A stretch of DNA of 64,000 bases, taken from NCBI GenBank assembly GCA_049997955.1, contig JAEBDY010000006.1:434001-498000 (forward strand). The letters are read 5' to 3'. This document shows positions 8,471 to 15,845 of this stretch, piece by piece. Positions within the stretch are counted from its first letter, which is position 1. Each line of letters starts with the position of its first letter. The position numbers and the translations under genes were made by a program. The notes under the pieces were generated by a model, which saw only the letters and a list, made by a program, of their open reading frames with translations, was not told the origin of the DNA and did not search any database. The stretch is from Umezawaea sp049997955 (GTDB taxonomy: Bacteria; Actinomycetota; Actinomycetes; Mycobacteriales; Pseudonocardiaceae).

Positions 8471-8582
8471 GGCCGATGTGACTTGGGGACCCCGCATTTG
8501 ACCCTTGATCGGACTAAAAGGGCAGGTGGTAAGCCTGCCCGATCTCCAATTTTAAGGGTCAAATCCCCAAGTAAAATCGGCC
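8471..8582 (-). repeat. Palindromic intergenic repeat, copy A
   Basis: About 112 bp, in the opposite orientation to copies B and C. Core blocks read on the minus strand: CCGATTTTACTTGGGG, ATTTGACCCTTAAAATTGG, GATCGGGCAGGC, CCTGCCCTTTTAG, CCGATCAAGGGTCAAAT, CCCCAAGTCACATCGG. Outer and inner blocks are complementary, so the element folds into one long stem with a GGGCAGG/CCTGCCC tip. It begins about 54 bp after the PhzF-like gene. Spurious short peptides beginning TLKIGDRAGLPPALL can be read from it; it is not a gene. Confidence 0.9.
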
Positions 8583-8687
8583 GCTACGCGGGTCGCGCGC
8601 ATGACACATTGTGGTCAAACGGCATTCAAGCTTGAAAAGCATTCACCTACTTGCCGAGCCGCCTGCTTGTCGCGTAAGCAAGCAAGC

Positions 8688-8805
8688 GTGGTCGATTTTA
8701 CTTGGGGGATTTGACCCTTAAAATTGGGGATCGGGCAGAGCATTCCATCTGCCCTTTTAGCCCGATCAAGGGTCAAATCTAGGGGCCCCAAGTCAAATCG
8801 ACCAC
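8688..8805 (+). repeat. Palindromic intergenic repeat, copy B
   Basis: 118 bp bounded by GTGGTCGA and TCGACCAC. Near-identical to copy C (60586-60702) and to the complement of copy A. The tip hairpin differs in sequence: GGGCAGA and TCTGCCC here, against GGGCAGG and CCTGCCC in A and C. The boundary pair is GGTCG/CGACC instead of GGCCG/CGGCC. Paired substitutions that keep base pairing argue that the folded form matters. Confidence 0.9.
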
Positions 8806-8879
8806 ACCCACCAACCCAAGATCCCGACCCCAACCAGAGAGCCGCCACGACAGCACCGACCCCAAAACCCCGACCAAGA

Positions 8880-8912
8880 CCGCCGATGCCGGTCCGCACT
8901 CGGCATCGGCGG
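8880..8912. terminator. 12-bp perfect hairpin
   Basis: CCGCCGATGCCG (8880-8891) and its complement (8901-8912) around a 9-nt loop. It follows an A/C-rich tract and precedes no T run. No gene ends just before it on either strand, so its role is unclear; a terminator or structural element is possible. Confidence 0.5.
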
Positions 8913-9274
8913 CCTGGTCGGAGGGGTGGAATCAGGCGCCGACGCAGCGCCACACACCCCACGGTCGCGTTGGGCACAACGCCCTGCGACCACCTGGCCC
9001 GCCACCGGCTCCCTGGTGGGACACGACCGCGCCGCCGAGTGGACGGTGGTCGTGTTCCGCACCGCGACGCCACCGCAGGGCGTCGGGGCTGCCGGTGCCG
9101 CCGTTGATCCGGTCGATCCGCTGCTCGCCCGCCGGGACGCCGTGCAGATCGCGGGTGCTCGGCCTCAATCTCATCGGCGTGTCCTCTCCACGGTGCAGGG
9201 GCGGATCGGGGCTCACCGAACTATGACCCGTTCGACGGGTGGCGGCTCATACGAAAGGGGGATAGAAGAGCGTT

Positions 9275-10264
9275 ATGCCCGACTTGGAGTTACGCCACCT
9301 GAGAGCGGTCTGCGCGATCGCCGAAGAAGGCAGTGTCACGAAGGCCGCGATCCGGCTCGGCCTGACCCAACCCGCGATGAGCGCGCAGCTGCGGACCGTG
9401 GAGCGCATCATCGGCGGTCGGCTGTTCGAGCGGTCGCCAGGTGGCAGCGTGCCGACCGACCTCGGCAGGCAGGTGGTCGGCACGGCCCGGCTGGTGCTGG
9501 ACGAGGTGGGGCAGCTGCTCAGCTCGGCGCGCGAGCGCACGCGCGACCCGGCTCGCGGGCCGCTGGTGGTCGGCGGGGTGCCGCTGCTGTTCTTCGGCCA
9601 GTTCGTCGAGGAGCTGCGCAAGGTCATCCCGTGCTCGGAGGTGCGGTCGGAAATCGCGTCCGGGTCGTCGGAACTGCTGGAGCTGCTGGCAGCGGGCACC
9701 GTGCAGCTCGCGGTGTTCGACCGGTTCGAGGGGATGGAGCAGCGGGAGCTGCGCGGCATCGAGGTGCGCACCCTCGTGACGGAGCCGCAGTTCGTGGCGC
9801 TGCCGGACTGGGACCCGTTGGCGGAGCAGGAGGAGGTCGACCTCGCACAGCTCGCGGACCGCGACTGGGTCGCGCCTCCCGCCGACAAGATCGGGCAGCG
9901 GGTGCAGATCTTCCAGGCCTGTTCCGACGCCGGGTTCACGCCCCGGCTGGCGCACCACGTCAACGAGGCGGGCACCGCGCGCGGACTGGTCGCGGGTGGC
10001 GCGGTGTCGTTCGCCGCCGCCCCTTCGCGCAGCGGCGACGGGATCGTGATCCGGCCGCTGCGCGGTGCGCCGATCAAGACCGACCTGCTGGTGGCGACCC
10101 GGCGCGAAGGTCCGGCCGCGGGCCGCGCGCACGACGTGTTCGCGTGCGCCGCCCGCGCCTACCGGTCGATCCTGCCCCGCAACCCGAGGTACGAGCGCTG
10201 GTGGGAGGAGCACCCCGAGCAGCACGCGGAACTGGACGCCGCGCTCGTAGTCAGCTCGCGCTGA
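9275..10264 (+). CDS. LysR-family transcriptional regulator, orphan
   Basis: 329 aa. The LysR winged helix is at residues 4-64 (LELRHLRAVCAIAEEGSVTK, then LTQPAMSAQLRTVERIIGGRLF), followed by a ligand-binding domain with GPLVVGGVPLLFFG. A tail (RNPRYERWWEEHPE) after about residue 300 is longer than in typical LysR proteins of about 300 aa. No divergent metabolic gene lies at its 5' side, only the repeat-bearing intergenic region, so its target is unknown. GAAGAG upstream of ATG 9275 can serve as ribosome site. Confidence 0.88.
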   Translation: MPDLELRHLRAVCAIAEEGSVTKAAIRLGLTQPAMSAQLRTVERIIGGRLFERSPGGSVPTDLGRQVVGTARLVLDEVGQLLSSARERTRDPARGPLVVGGVPLLFFGQFVEELRKVIPCSEVRSEIASGSSELLELLAAGTVQLAVFDRFEGMEQRELRGIEVRTLVTEPQFVALPDWDPLAEQEEVDLAQLADRDWVAPPADKIGQRVQIFQACSDAGFTPRLAHHVNEAGTARGLVAGGAVSFAAAPSRSGDGIVIRPLRGAPIKTDLLVATRREGPAAGRAHDVFACAARAYRSILPRNPRYERWWEEHPEQHAELDAALVVSSR

Positions 10265-10531
10265 CCCGCACGACCTGCTCGACCATCGTCGGCGGGCTTC
10301 TCCAGGTCGGGTCGCACAGCCGACACCACGCCCACGCGGCAGTTGACGGACAGCTCCGCCGGGTAATTGGGAACGTGGTCCGCCTCACCCCCAGACCTCC
10401 TACCTCGAATCGATCAAGTGGCGCCAGGAGCCAGGATGATTCCTGGTGAACAGCCCCAGAGATCCGATGAGAAGCCTCATCGGCCGGCGAACGTCGCGTG
10501 AATTCGAGGTTAGCTCCGCCAGAATGGGGGG

Positions 10532-11584
10532 ATGACGCAGCCATTCACGGACGACCTGCATCCGGCCCTGCCGTATCCGGGCACCCGGCCGGAGGCCTGC
10601 TTCGTGCACCTGGACGGCGAGGGCTGGCCGGTCACCCCGGACCCCTCGACCGACTCCGGGTGGCGGGTCGCACCGGACCGGCGGGACCTGGACGACTGGC
10701 TCGCCGACCACGGCGAACCGCCGCTGGCGGCGCGGATGCCGGTGCTCGCCTACGGGTCGAACGCGAACCCGGCGAAGGTGACGTGGCTGCGCGAGGAGAT
10801 GGGCCTGACCGGTCCCGCGGTGGTCCTGCGGGCCCGTTGCGAGGGCCTCGCGGCGGTGTGGGCGGCGGGGCTGCGGGCACGGGACGGCGAACGGCCCGCG
10901 ACGCTGGCCGCGGCGCCCGGCGTCGTGGAGGAGCACGCGGTGTGGATGGCCACGGCCGACCAACTGCGAGTGCTCGACCGGTGCGAGGGGCGCGGGCTGC
11001 GCTACCAGCTGGTGCGCCTGCACACCGGCCGGATCACCCTGTTCAACGGCGCCGAGGTCGACTCCGTGCTGGCCTACACCGGCGCCGGGCTGCGGCGGAT
11101 GCCGCTGCTCGTGCACGGCGTGCAGGTGCGGTGCGCGGAGGTCGGCCAGCGCCGGGCGCGCGGGCTCGGCGGCAGGCCCGCGGACACCGACGGCCTCGAC
11201 CTCACGCCCGTGCTGGGCGACCCGTCGCCGGACGACTGGCCGGACCGGCTGTTCGTCTACGGCACGCTCCAGCCCGGTGGCACGCACTGGCACCTGCTGG
11301 AGGAGCACTCGGAGGGCCCGGCGGTCGCCGTGACGCTGCCCGGCACCCTGCACGACACCGGCCGGGGCTACCCGGCGCTGCGACCGGGCGACGGGCCCGG
11401 CATTCCCGGCCACCTGGTGCGGCTGACGTCGCCCGAGGCCGCGTTCCCGGTGCTCGACGAGTACGAGGGCGACGAGTACCGCCGCGGCCGGGTCGTGCTG
11501 CCCGACGGGACCGTGAGCTGGACCTACCTGTGGGGCGATGGCGTGGAGGGCATGCCCGTCCTGCCCGACGGGTGGGCGGTTTAG
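10532..11584 (+). CDS. Tandem gamma-glutamylcyclotransferase-fold protein
   Basis: 350 aa. The C-terminal half has a standard GGCT/AIG2-like domain: LFVYGTLQPG at about 240-249 and DEYEGDEYRR from about 309, which carries the expected acidic residue. The N-terminal half has a second, divergent copy starting at VLAYGSNANPAKV (72-84) with LDRCEGRGLRYQLV as the counterpart of the DEYEG motif. The first 70 residues are proline/aspartate-rich with no signal peptide. GGCT enzymes cyclise gamma-glutamyl amines; substrate here is unknown. A fusion of two GGCT-like units is the notable point. It has its own promoter region (10265-10531). Confidence 0.75.
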   Translation: MTQPFTDDLHPALPYPGTRPEACFVHLDGEGWPVTPDPSTDSGWRVAPDRRDLDDWLADHGEPPLAARMPVLAYGSNANPAKVTWLREEMGLTGPAVVLRARCEGLAAVWAAGLRARDGERPATLAAAPGVVEEHAVWMATADQLRVLDRCEGRGLRYQLVRLHTGRITLFNGAEVDSVLAYTGAGLRRMPLLVHGVQVRCAEVGQRRARGLGGRPADTDGLDLTPVLGDPSPDDWPDRLFVYGTLQPGGTHWHLLEEHSEGPAVAVTLPGTLHDTGRGYPALRPGDGPGIPGHLVRLTSPEAAFPVLDEYEGDEYRRGRVVLPDGTVSWTYLWGDGVEGMPVLPDGWAV

Positions 11585-11684
11585 ACAACTTCACCCCGAA
11601 CGGGTACTCGAATCGGTGAATTCCCGACGAACCGGGCCAACCAGCGGGCAGGCGGTCACGTCCTCCTGATAGGACGACGATCGA

Positions 11685-11702
11685 GCCGTCCCCACGGACG
11701 GC
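11685..11702 (+). promoter_or_regulatory. Small hairpin before the lipoprotein gene
   Basis: GCCGTCC (11685-11691) and GGACGGC (11696-11702) flank a 4-nt loop. It ends 18 nt before the ATG at 11721, just upstream of the GGAGGA ribosome site, so it may modulate translation or be the base of the leader. Confidence 0.35.
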
Positions 11703-11720
11703 GGATCAGGGAGGACTGAC

Positions 11721-12314
11721 ATGAGCCGACGACTGATCGCCTGCGGGTTCCTCGGACTGGCGCTGGTGGCGTCCGGGTGTGGCGCCGAGCAGCCCACTTC
11801 CGGCGGCGGACCCCCGACGTCCACCCCGGCCACGTCCTCGGCGTCCCCCGTTCCACCGCCCCGGTCCTCGACGCCCCAGGCCGCGCAGGCGCCGCAGTCC
11901 GCGAAGTGCGTCGGCGACTCGCTGGCCGCGAAGGTGGACGTGGAGGACGCCGGGGCGGGCAACCGGTACGCCAAGCTCGTCTTCACCAACACCGGCACGG
12001 CCCCGTGCACGCTGACCGGGTACAGCGGGTTCCAGCTGCTCGCCGACGGCGCGGACGTCCCCACGTCGACCAAGCGCGTCCTCGACCCCGGCCCGATGCC
12101 GGTGACCGTGGCCCCGAACGCGGCGGCCCTGGCCAACCTGCGCTGGACCGTCGTGCCGACCGGTGACGAGAGCGTGACCGGCCCGTGCCAGCCCGAGGCG
12201 AACGCCGCGGCGGCGATCGCGCCGGACGACACGGAGCGGATCGAGTTCCCCTGGACGTTCGGTCCGGTGTGCGGCGCCGGGGAGATCGAGATGAGCGCGT
12301 TCTACGCTGCCTAG
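11721..12314 (+). CDS. Secreted lipoprotein, DUF4232-like
   Basis: 197 aa with a lipoprotein signal peptide: MSRRL, hydrophobic core, lipobox VASGC with the modified cysteine at residue 20. Residues 21-60 are a Pro/Ser/Thr-rich linker. The globular part (about 62-197) has four cysteines (AKCVGD, APCTLTG, GPCQPE, GPVCGAG), the pattern LVFTNTGTAPCTLTGYSGFQL and a final beta region EIEMSAFYAA, which match the DUF4232 family of actinobacterial surface proteins of unknown function. Strong GGAGGA ribosome site. The next gene starts immediately after the TAG. Confidence 0.85.
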   Translation: MSRRLIACGFLGLALVASGCGAEQPTSGGGPPTSTPATSSASPVPPPRSSTPQAAQAPQSAKCVGDSLAAKVDVEDAGAGNRYAKLVFTNTGTAPCTLTGYSGFQLLADGADVPTSTKRVLDPGPMPVTVAPNAAALANLRWTVVPTGDESVTGPCQPEANAAAAIAPDDTERIEFPWTFGPVCGAGEIEMSAFYAA

Positions 12315-13103
12315 GTGATCGAATCCAACGTCACCGGCCACGCGGGCGAACTCGCGGTCCACACCTGGCCGAACCTGCGGGCCCGATGGCTCGCCGTGCT
12401 GGTGCACGGCTACGGCGAGCACCTGGGGCGCTACGAGCACGTGGCCGCCGCGCTGCTGGACGCGGGCGCGCTGGTCGTGGGCGGCGACCTGGTCGGGCAC
12501 GGCGGTTCGGAGGGCGAACGGGCGCTCATCACCGACGTCGACGCGCTGGTCGCCGACGTGCGCACGGTGACGCGCACGGTCGCCACCCCGCTGCCGACCG
12601 TCCTCATCGGACACTCGGTGGGCGGCCTGGTCGCCGCGCGCTACGCGCAGGCGCACGGCGACGAGCTGTCCGCGCTCGTCCTGTCCGCGCCGGTGCTGGG
12701 CTCGTGGCAGGGGCTGGACCTGTTGTCCGCCAAGGAGGTCCCCGACACCCCGATCGACCCGTCGACGCTGTCGCGCGACCCGGACGTCGGCGCCGCGTAC
12801 GCCGCCGACCCGCTGGTGTGGCACGGCGGCCTCCAGCGGCGGACGCTGGAAGCCTTGGAACGGGCGCTGGACGCGGTGGGCGGCGGCGAGCCGCTCGGCG
12901 ACCTGCCGACGCTGTGGCTGCACGGCGACGACGACCGGCTCGTGCCGATCTCCGGCACCAGGGCGGGCACGGACCACATCCGCGGCACCGGGTTCACCGA
13001 ACGCGTCTACCCCGGCGCTCGGCACGAGGTGTTCAACGAGACCAACCGCGACGAGGTGCTGGCCGACGTGGTCGCTTTCGTCCGGGAGGTCCTCAAGCTC
13101 TAA
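12315..13103 (+). CDS. Alpha/beta hydrolase, monoacylglycerol-lipase type
   Basis: 262 aa; the GTG start directly abuts the TAG of the lipoprotein gene, so the two are one unit. The fold marks are LVHGYGEHLGRY (oxyanion region), nucleophile elbow GHSVGG with S101, acid HGDDDRLVP and catalytic histidine in GARHEVFNE. The HGxGEHxxRY motif and LSAP after the nucleophile place it in the Hydrolase_4 (lysophospholipase/monoacylglycerol lipase) family. No signal peptide, so it is cytoplasmic and would act on acylglycerols or related esters. The substrate is inference from family. Confidence 0.85.
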   Translation: MIESNVTGHAGELAVHTWPNLRARWLAVLVHGYGEHLGRYEHVAAALLDAGALVVGGDLVGHGGSEGERALITDVDALVADVRTVTRTVATPLPTVLIGHSVGGLVAARYAQAHGDELSALVLSAPVLGSWQGLDLLSAKEVPDTPIDPSTLSRDPDVGAAYAADPLVWHGGLQRRTLEALERALDAVGGGEPLGDLPTLWLHGDDDRLVPISGTRAGTDHIRGTGFTERVYPGARHEVFNETNRDEVLADVVAFVREVLKL

Positions 13104-13113
13104 GGTCCCGCGC

Positions 13114-14331
13114 ATGGCGGACTTCGACCTCCCAAGCGCGCTCGGCCTGCCGGCGACCCTCCCGCCGCTGCGGATGCCCGCGCCACCCGACCTCGCGGCC
13201 GCGGCGCGGACCAGCGCCCTGCTCGGTCAGGCGCTCGCGCTGTCCGAGTGGGCGGACGGCCGCGAGGTGTACGAGGACTCCGACTTCGACGAGTTCGACG
13301 GCGACCTGTCCGACTCGCTCGACCAGGTCTGGTACCTGGCGCACGCCGTCGGGTTCGTCGAGGTGGACGAGGACTCCAACCTGGCGTCGCTCGGCCCGAG
13401 CGCCGAGCCGTGGCGCACGGGTGACGACCTGGCCGTCCTGGAGCTGTGGGACGAGGCGTACACGCACCTGGTGATCGAGTCGATGACCATCGACGCGAGC
13501 GAGGAGCTGGACCTGGAGGGCGTCGGCGGGGCCACCGCGACCGCGCTGTTCATGGCCAGGGGCGCGGGACTCCCCCTCGCGGAGTTCAGCGCCATGGCCC
13601 GCGCGGCGGCGCTGGAGCAGAACATGCCCGACCGCTGCGACGCGTACACCGCCGCCCACGGCGACCCGGCCCTCGTGCTGCTGGAACGCCTGCGCGCGCT
13701 CGGCGCCGTGGAGTTCGACACCGAGACCGCGCGCATGACCGCGCTCGGCGCCACGATCATGCGCGACCAGATGTGCGACGGCGGCTTCACCATCCCGCCC
13801 CTGCCGGAGGTGGCGGACATGACCGCCGCCGACCTGGTCGCCGCGACGAGCGCCCTGACGGCGGACGAGCTGCGCGAGGACACCGCCGCCTGGCTCGCCC
13901 TGCGCTCCCCCGCCGACGCCGCGGCCGAGCTGCTGACGGCCGCCACCGACGCCACCGGCCGGGTGTTCGCCGCGACCACCATCGCGGGCATCGACGTGGA
14001 CGCCGCGGGCACGTGGGGAACCGCCCTGGAGTCCCCTTCGCTGCGGCCCTACGCCCAGCAGGCCCTCACCCGGCCCCACGAGCCCGCCGACCGCGCGTGG
14101 CTGCTCGTGGACGCGCTGACCGTCACCACCGACCTCGACGACCCGGCCGCCATCGCGGAGGAGCTGGCCAAGGCCGCCGCGGGTGACGAGGTCGCCCTGC
14201 TCGAGCACGTGTGGCGCCTCCCCCACCCCGACGCGGCCGCCGCGCTCGCGCTGATCGGGGAGCGCCACCCGGAGAAGAAGACCGCCAAGGCCGCCCGCAA
14301 AGCCGCGTTCAAGGCGGCGTCGAGGCGCTGA
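13114..14331 (+). CDS. Uncharacterised acidic 405-aa protein
   Basis: I do not recognise this family. The protein is rich in Ala, Asp, Glu and Leu and appears alpha-helical throughout. An N-terminal acidic patch (EDSDFDEFDGDLSDSLD, about 52-68) is followed by helical hairpins, and the extreme C-terminus is strongly basic (HPEKKTAKAARKAAFK), which could bind nucleic acid. No transmembrane segment, signal peptide or known catalytic motif is seen. It starts 10 bp after the hydrolase and is probably co-transcribed with it. Codon use matches its neighbours, so it is a real resident gene. Confidence 0.75.
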   Translation: MADFDLPSALGLPATLPPLRMPAPPDLAAAARTSALLGQALALSEWADGREVYEDSDFDEFDGDLSDSLDQVWYLAHAVGFVEVDEDSNLASLGPSAEPWRTGDDLAVLELWDEAYTHLVIESMTIDASEELDLEGVGGATATALFMARGAGLPLAEFSAMARAAALEQNMPDRCDAYTAAHGDPALVLLERLRALGAVEFDTETARMTALGATIMRDQMCDGGFTIPPLPEVADMTAADLVAATSALTADELREDTAAWLALRSPADAAAELLTAATDATGRVFAATTIAGIDVDAAGTWGTALESPSLRPYAQQALTRPHEPADRAWLLVDALTVTTDLDDPAAIAEELAKAAAGDEVALLEHVWRLPHPDAAAALALIGERHPEKKTAKAARKAAFKAASRR

Positions 14332-14390
14332 GGGTTCGCTGGGGCCGCCGCTGTGCACCGCCGTGACACGTTCGTGGAGAATTCGCCCCG

Positions 14391-15191
14391 ATGGCTGAAG
14401 ATGATCTGGAGCTGCTGATCACCGTGGTGGTCGGCGCCGACGACGAGCAGCAGGCGCGCGCCGCTTGCGCGGGCCTCGTCCGGCGGGTCGGCGGGCGGGT
14501 CGTGCAGGCGGGCGACTGCTCCGACGAGGAGCCGGGGTGCTGGTCCGTCACGTTCAGCGCGCCGAGCGGCGAGCAGGTGTCCGAGAACGTGGCGGGCGCG
14601 CTGGCTCGTGCCGTGCGGACGTTCGTGCGGCTGCTGGGCGACGACGTGCCGGTGCCGCGGGTGGCCTGCGAGCCGCCCACGGCGTGGACGGTGCTGGACG
14701 ACCCGGACGCGCTGGAGCCGGTGGTTCCGGGAGCCGAACGGATGCTGGTCGAGGCCTGGGCGGGCGGGGACCCGGATCGGCGACCGTCCGAAGAGGTCGC
14801 GGACGAGCCGTCCGAGGTGGAAAGCACCAGCCAGACGTGGGTGCGGCTGGCCCTGCGCGTGGACGTCGCGACCGAGCGGCGCGCCGGGGCGGAATGGCAA
14901 GCACGGGCAGTGGCGAGTCGCGTCTCCAACGGCGGCAGCATCACCCGTGTGGTGGCACACGATCATCTACTCAGCGTGCATCTCGACCTGGGCTCCAGTG
15001 TCGACTCGCCCACTACCGCGCTACACGCGGCCGTGGCGCAACTGGGCGAGTCGGACTGGTCCGAGATGGAGGACGACGGGGACAGGGCAGTTATCCGCTG
15101 GTCAGCGACTCCGGTGCCGGAGTCCGGGATCGTCGCGCTGGAGCTGACCGCGGCGGTTGCGTCCACTTCGGTCTGGACGGAACCCGAGTAA
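14391..15191 (+). CDS. Uncharacterised 266-aa protein with apparent internal duplication
   Basis: Not recognised. Two halves look alike: each begins with a hydrophobic strand (LELLITVVV near 6-14; WVRLALRVDV near 148-157), then an Ala/Arg-rich helix (EQQARAACAGLVRRVGG; AEWQARAVASRVSNGG), then a strand with a valine-rich pattern. Between them is an acidic linker (EEVADEPSEVE). No membrane segment. It lies 139 bp before the small-protein/FtsK cassette on the same strand and may belong to it; the promoter-like AT-rich stretch near 15265-15290 suggests the cassette also has its own start of transcription. Confidence 0.7.
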   Translation: MAEDDLELLITVVVGADDEQQARAACAGLVRRVGGRVVQAGDCSDEEPGCWSVTFSAPSGEQVSENVAGALARAVRTFVRLLGDDVPVPRVACEPPTAWTVLDDPDALEPVVPGAERMLVEAWAGGDPDRRPSEEVADEPSEVESTSQTWVRLALRVDVATERRAGAEWQARAVASRVSNGGSITRVVAHDHLLSVHLDLGSSVDSPTTALHAAVAQLGESDWSEMEDDGDRAVIRWSATPVPESGIVALELTAAVASTSVWTEPE

Positions 15192-15330
15192 GATCAACTG
15201 CAAGGGCCGGGCGGGTGAACTGGAAGATCCACTCCTCTGGCCCATCTTGCTTGTCAAGCGGGAAACTTTCGGTATTAATAGGGTGGTCGGTCTACGACCA
15301 TCCCGTGCACGTGAGAGGGTCGGAGCCGAC

Positions 15331-15591
15331 ATGGCCAGCATCGAAGAGGTCCGTGCCGCGATTGCCCAGGCGATCGAGAAGGCAGGCCAGAGCGCCGCCG
15401 CTCTGCAACAGGCAGCCGACCTGGCCGAGGACGCGCAAGCCCTGCTGAGCACCGCGGTGCAGGGCAGCGCCCAGTCGGACGCCGAGCAGGCCAACGCCCA
15501 GTTCGCCGAGGTCATCAACGGCGTGAGCGACCTGCAGAAGCACCTGGGCGCTGGGATATCCCAGGCCGAGAGCATCAACTCCAGGCTATGA
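15331..15591 (+). CDS. Small helical protein, first gene of FtsK cassette
   Basis: 86 aa from ATG 15331. Entirely helical, Ala/Gln/Glu-rich, with a heptad-like pattern (IEEVRAAIAQAIEKAGQSAA, then QQAADLAEDAQALLSTAVQG) and a break near residue 45-50, so a helical hairpin is likely. Size and helical nature resemble WXG100 proteins, but the W-x-G turn is absent. I recall similar small proteins upstream of FtsK/SpoIIIE genes in streptomycetes, possibly the DUF6244 family, which I cannot confirm here. The next gene starts 1 bp after its stop. Confidence 0.75.
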   Translation: MASIEEVRAAIAQAIEKAGQSAAALQQAADLAEDAQALLSTAVQGSAQSDAEQANAQFAEVINGVSDLQKHLGAGISQAESINSRL

Positions 15592-15592
15592 C

Positions 15593-15844
15593 GTGACTTC
15601 GGTCGCCGATGTCAAGGTCGCGCTCGAACTGAGCTGCGAACACCTGAGGGATGCCTACCGCAGCGTGCACGAGGCCCAGAAGGCCCTGGACGCGGCCGTC
15701 GAACTGCTGCTCGAAGCGGGTGCGAACCACCCGGAATCCCTGCTGCCCGCGGGTTTCGCGGTGGCGAAGGAGAGGTTCCCGGACCAGTTGGGGCTGATGG
15801 TGAACAGCCTCGAACTGGTGCAGCGGCTAGCGGTGGAGCTGTGA
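15593..15844 (+). CDS. Second small helical protein of FtsK cassette
   Basis: 83 aa, GTG start 1 bp after the preceding TGA. Helices: VADVKVALELSCEHLRDAYR, then an alanine/leucine-rich helix (EAQKALDAAVELLLEA), a proline break (NHPESLLP) and a final LGLMVNSLELVQRLAVEL. No WXG motif and no signal peptide. The FtsK gene starts 1 bp after its stop, so the three are surely co-translated. It could be a partner or substrate of the ATPase; function unknown. Confidence 0.72.
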   Translation: MTSVADVKVALELSCEHLRDAYRSVHEAQKALDAAVELLLEAGANHPESLLPAGFAVAKERFPDQLGLMVNSLELVQRLAVEL

Positions 15845-15845
15845 C

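Larger units (their letters stand above)
8417..9274. other. 858-bp region without a supported gene
   Basis: It contains two inverted copies of the 115-bp palindromic repeat (8471-8582 and 8688-8805), a 105-bp spacer of lower G+C between them, an A/C-rich T-poor tract at about 8801-8880, and a hairpin at 8880-8912. Open frames that cross it lack the codon bias of the neighbours and read through the repeats. The promoter of the LysR gene at 9275 must lie at the right end (AT-richer stretch near 9225-9265). Confidence 0.6.

Noticed and set aside
8471..8582. Peptide TLKIGDRAGLPPALL seen at each repeat copy
   Set aside because: It arises from the palindromic repeat itself in all copies and orientations; the repeat, not a protein, is conserved.
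8615..9216. Minus-strand frames of 94-152 codons between the repeats and the LysR gene
   Set aside because: They read through repeat copy B or the flanking A/C-rich tract, are Arg/Pro/Gly-rich, and show no codon bias or ribosome site.
15331..15844. Calling the two small cassette proteins WXG100/Esx proteins
   Set aside because: Size and helicity fit, but neither has the W-x-G turn or the C-terminal YxxxD/E signal.
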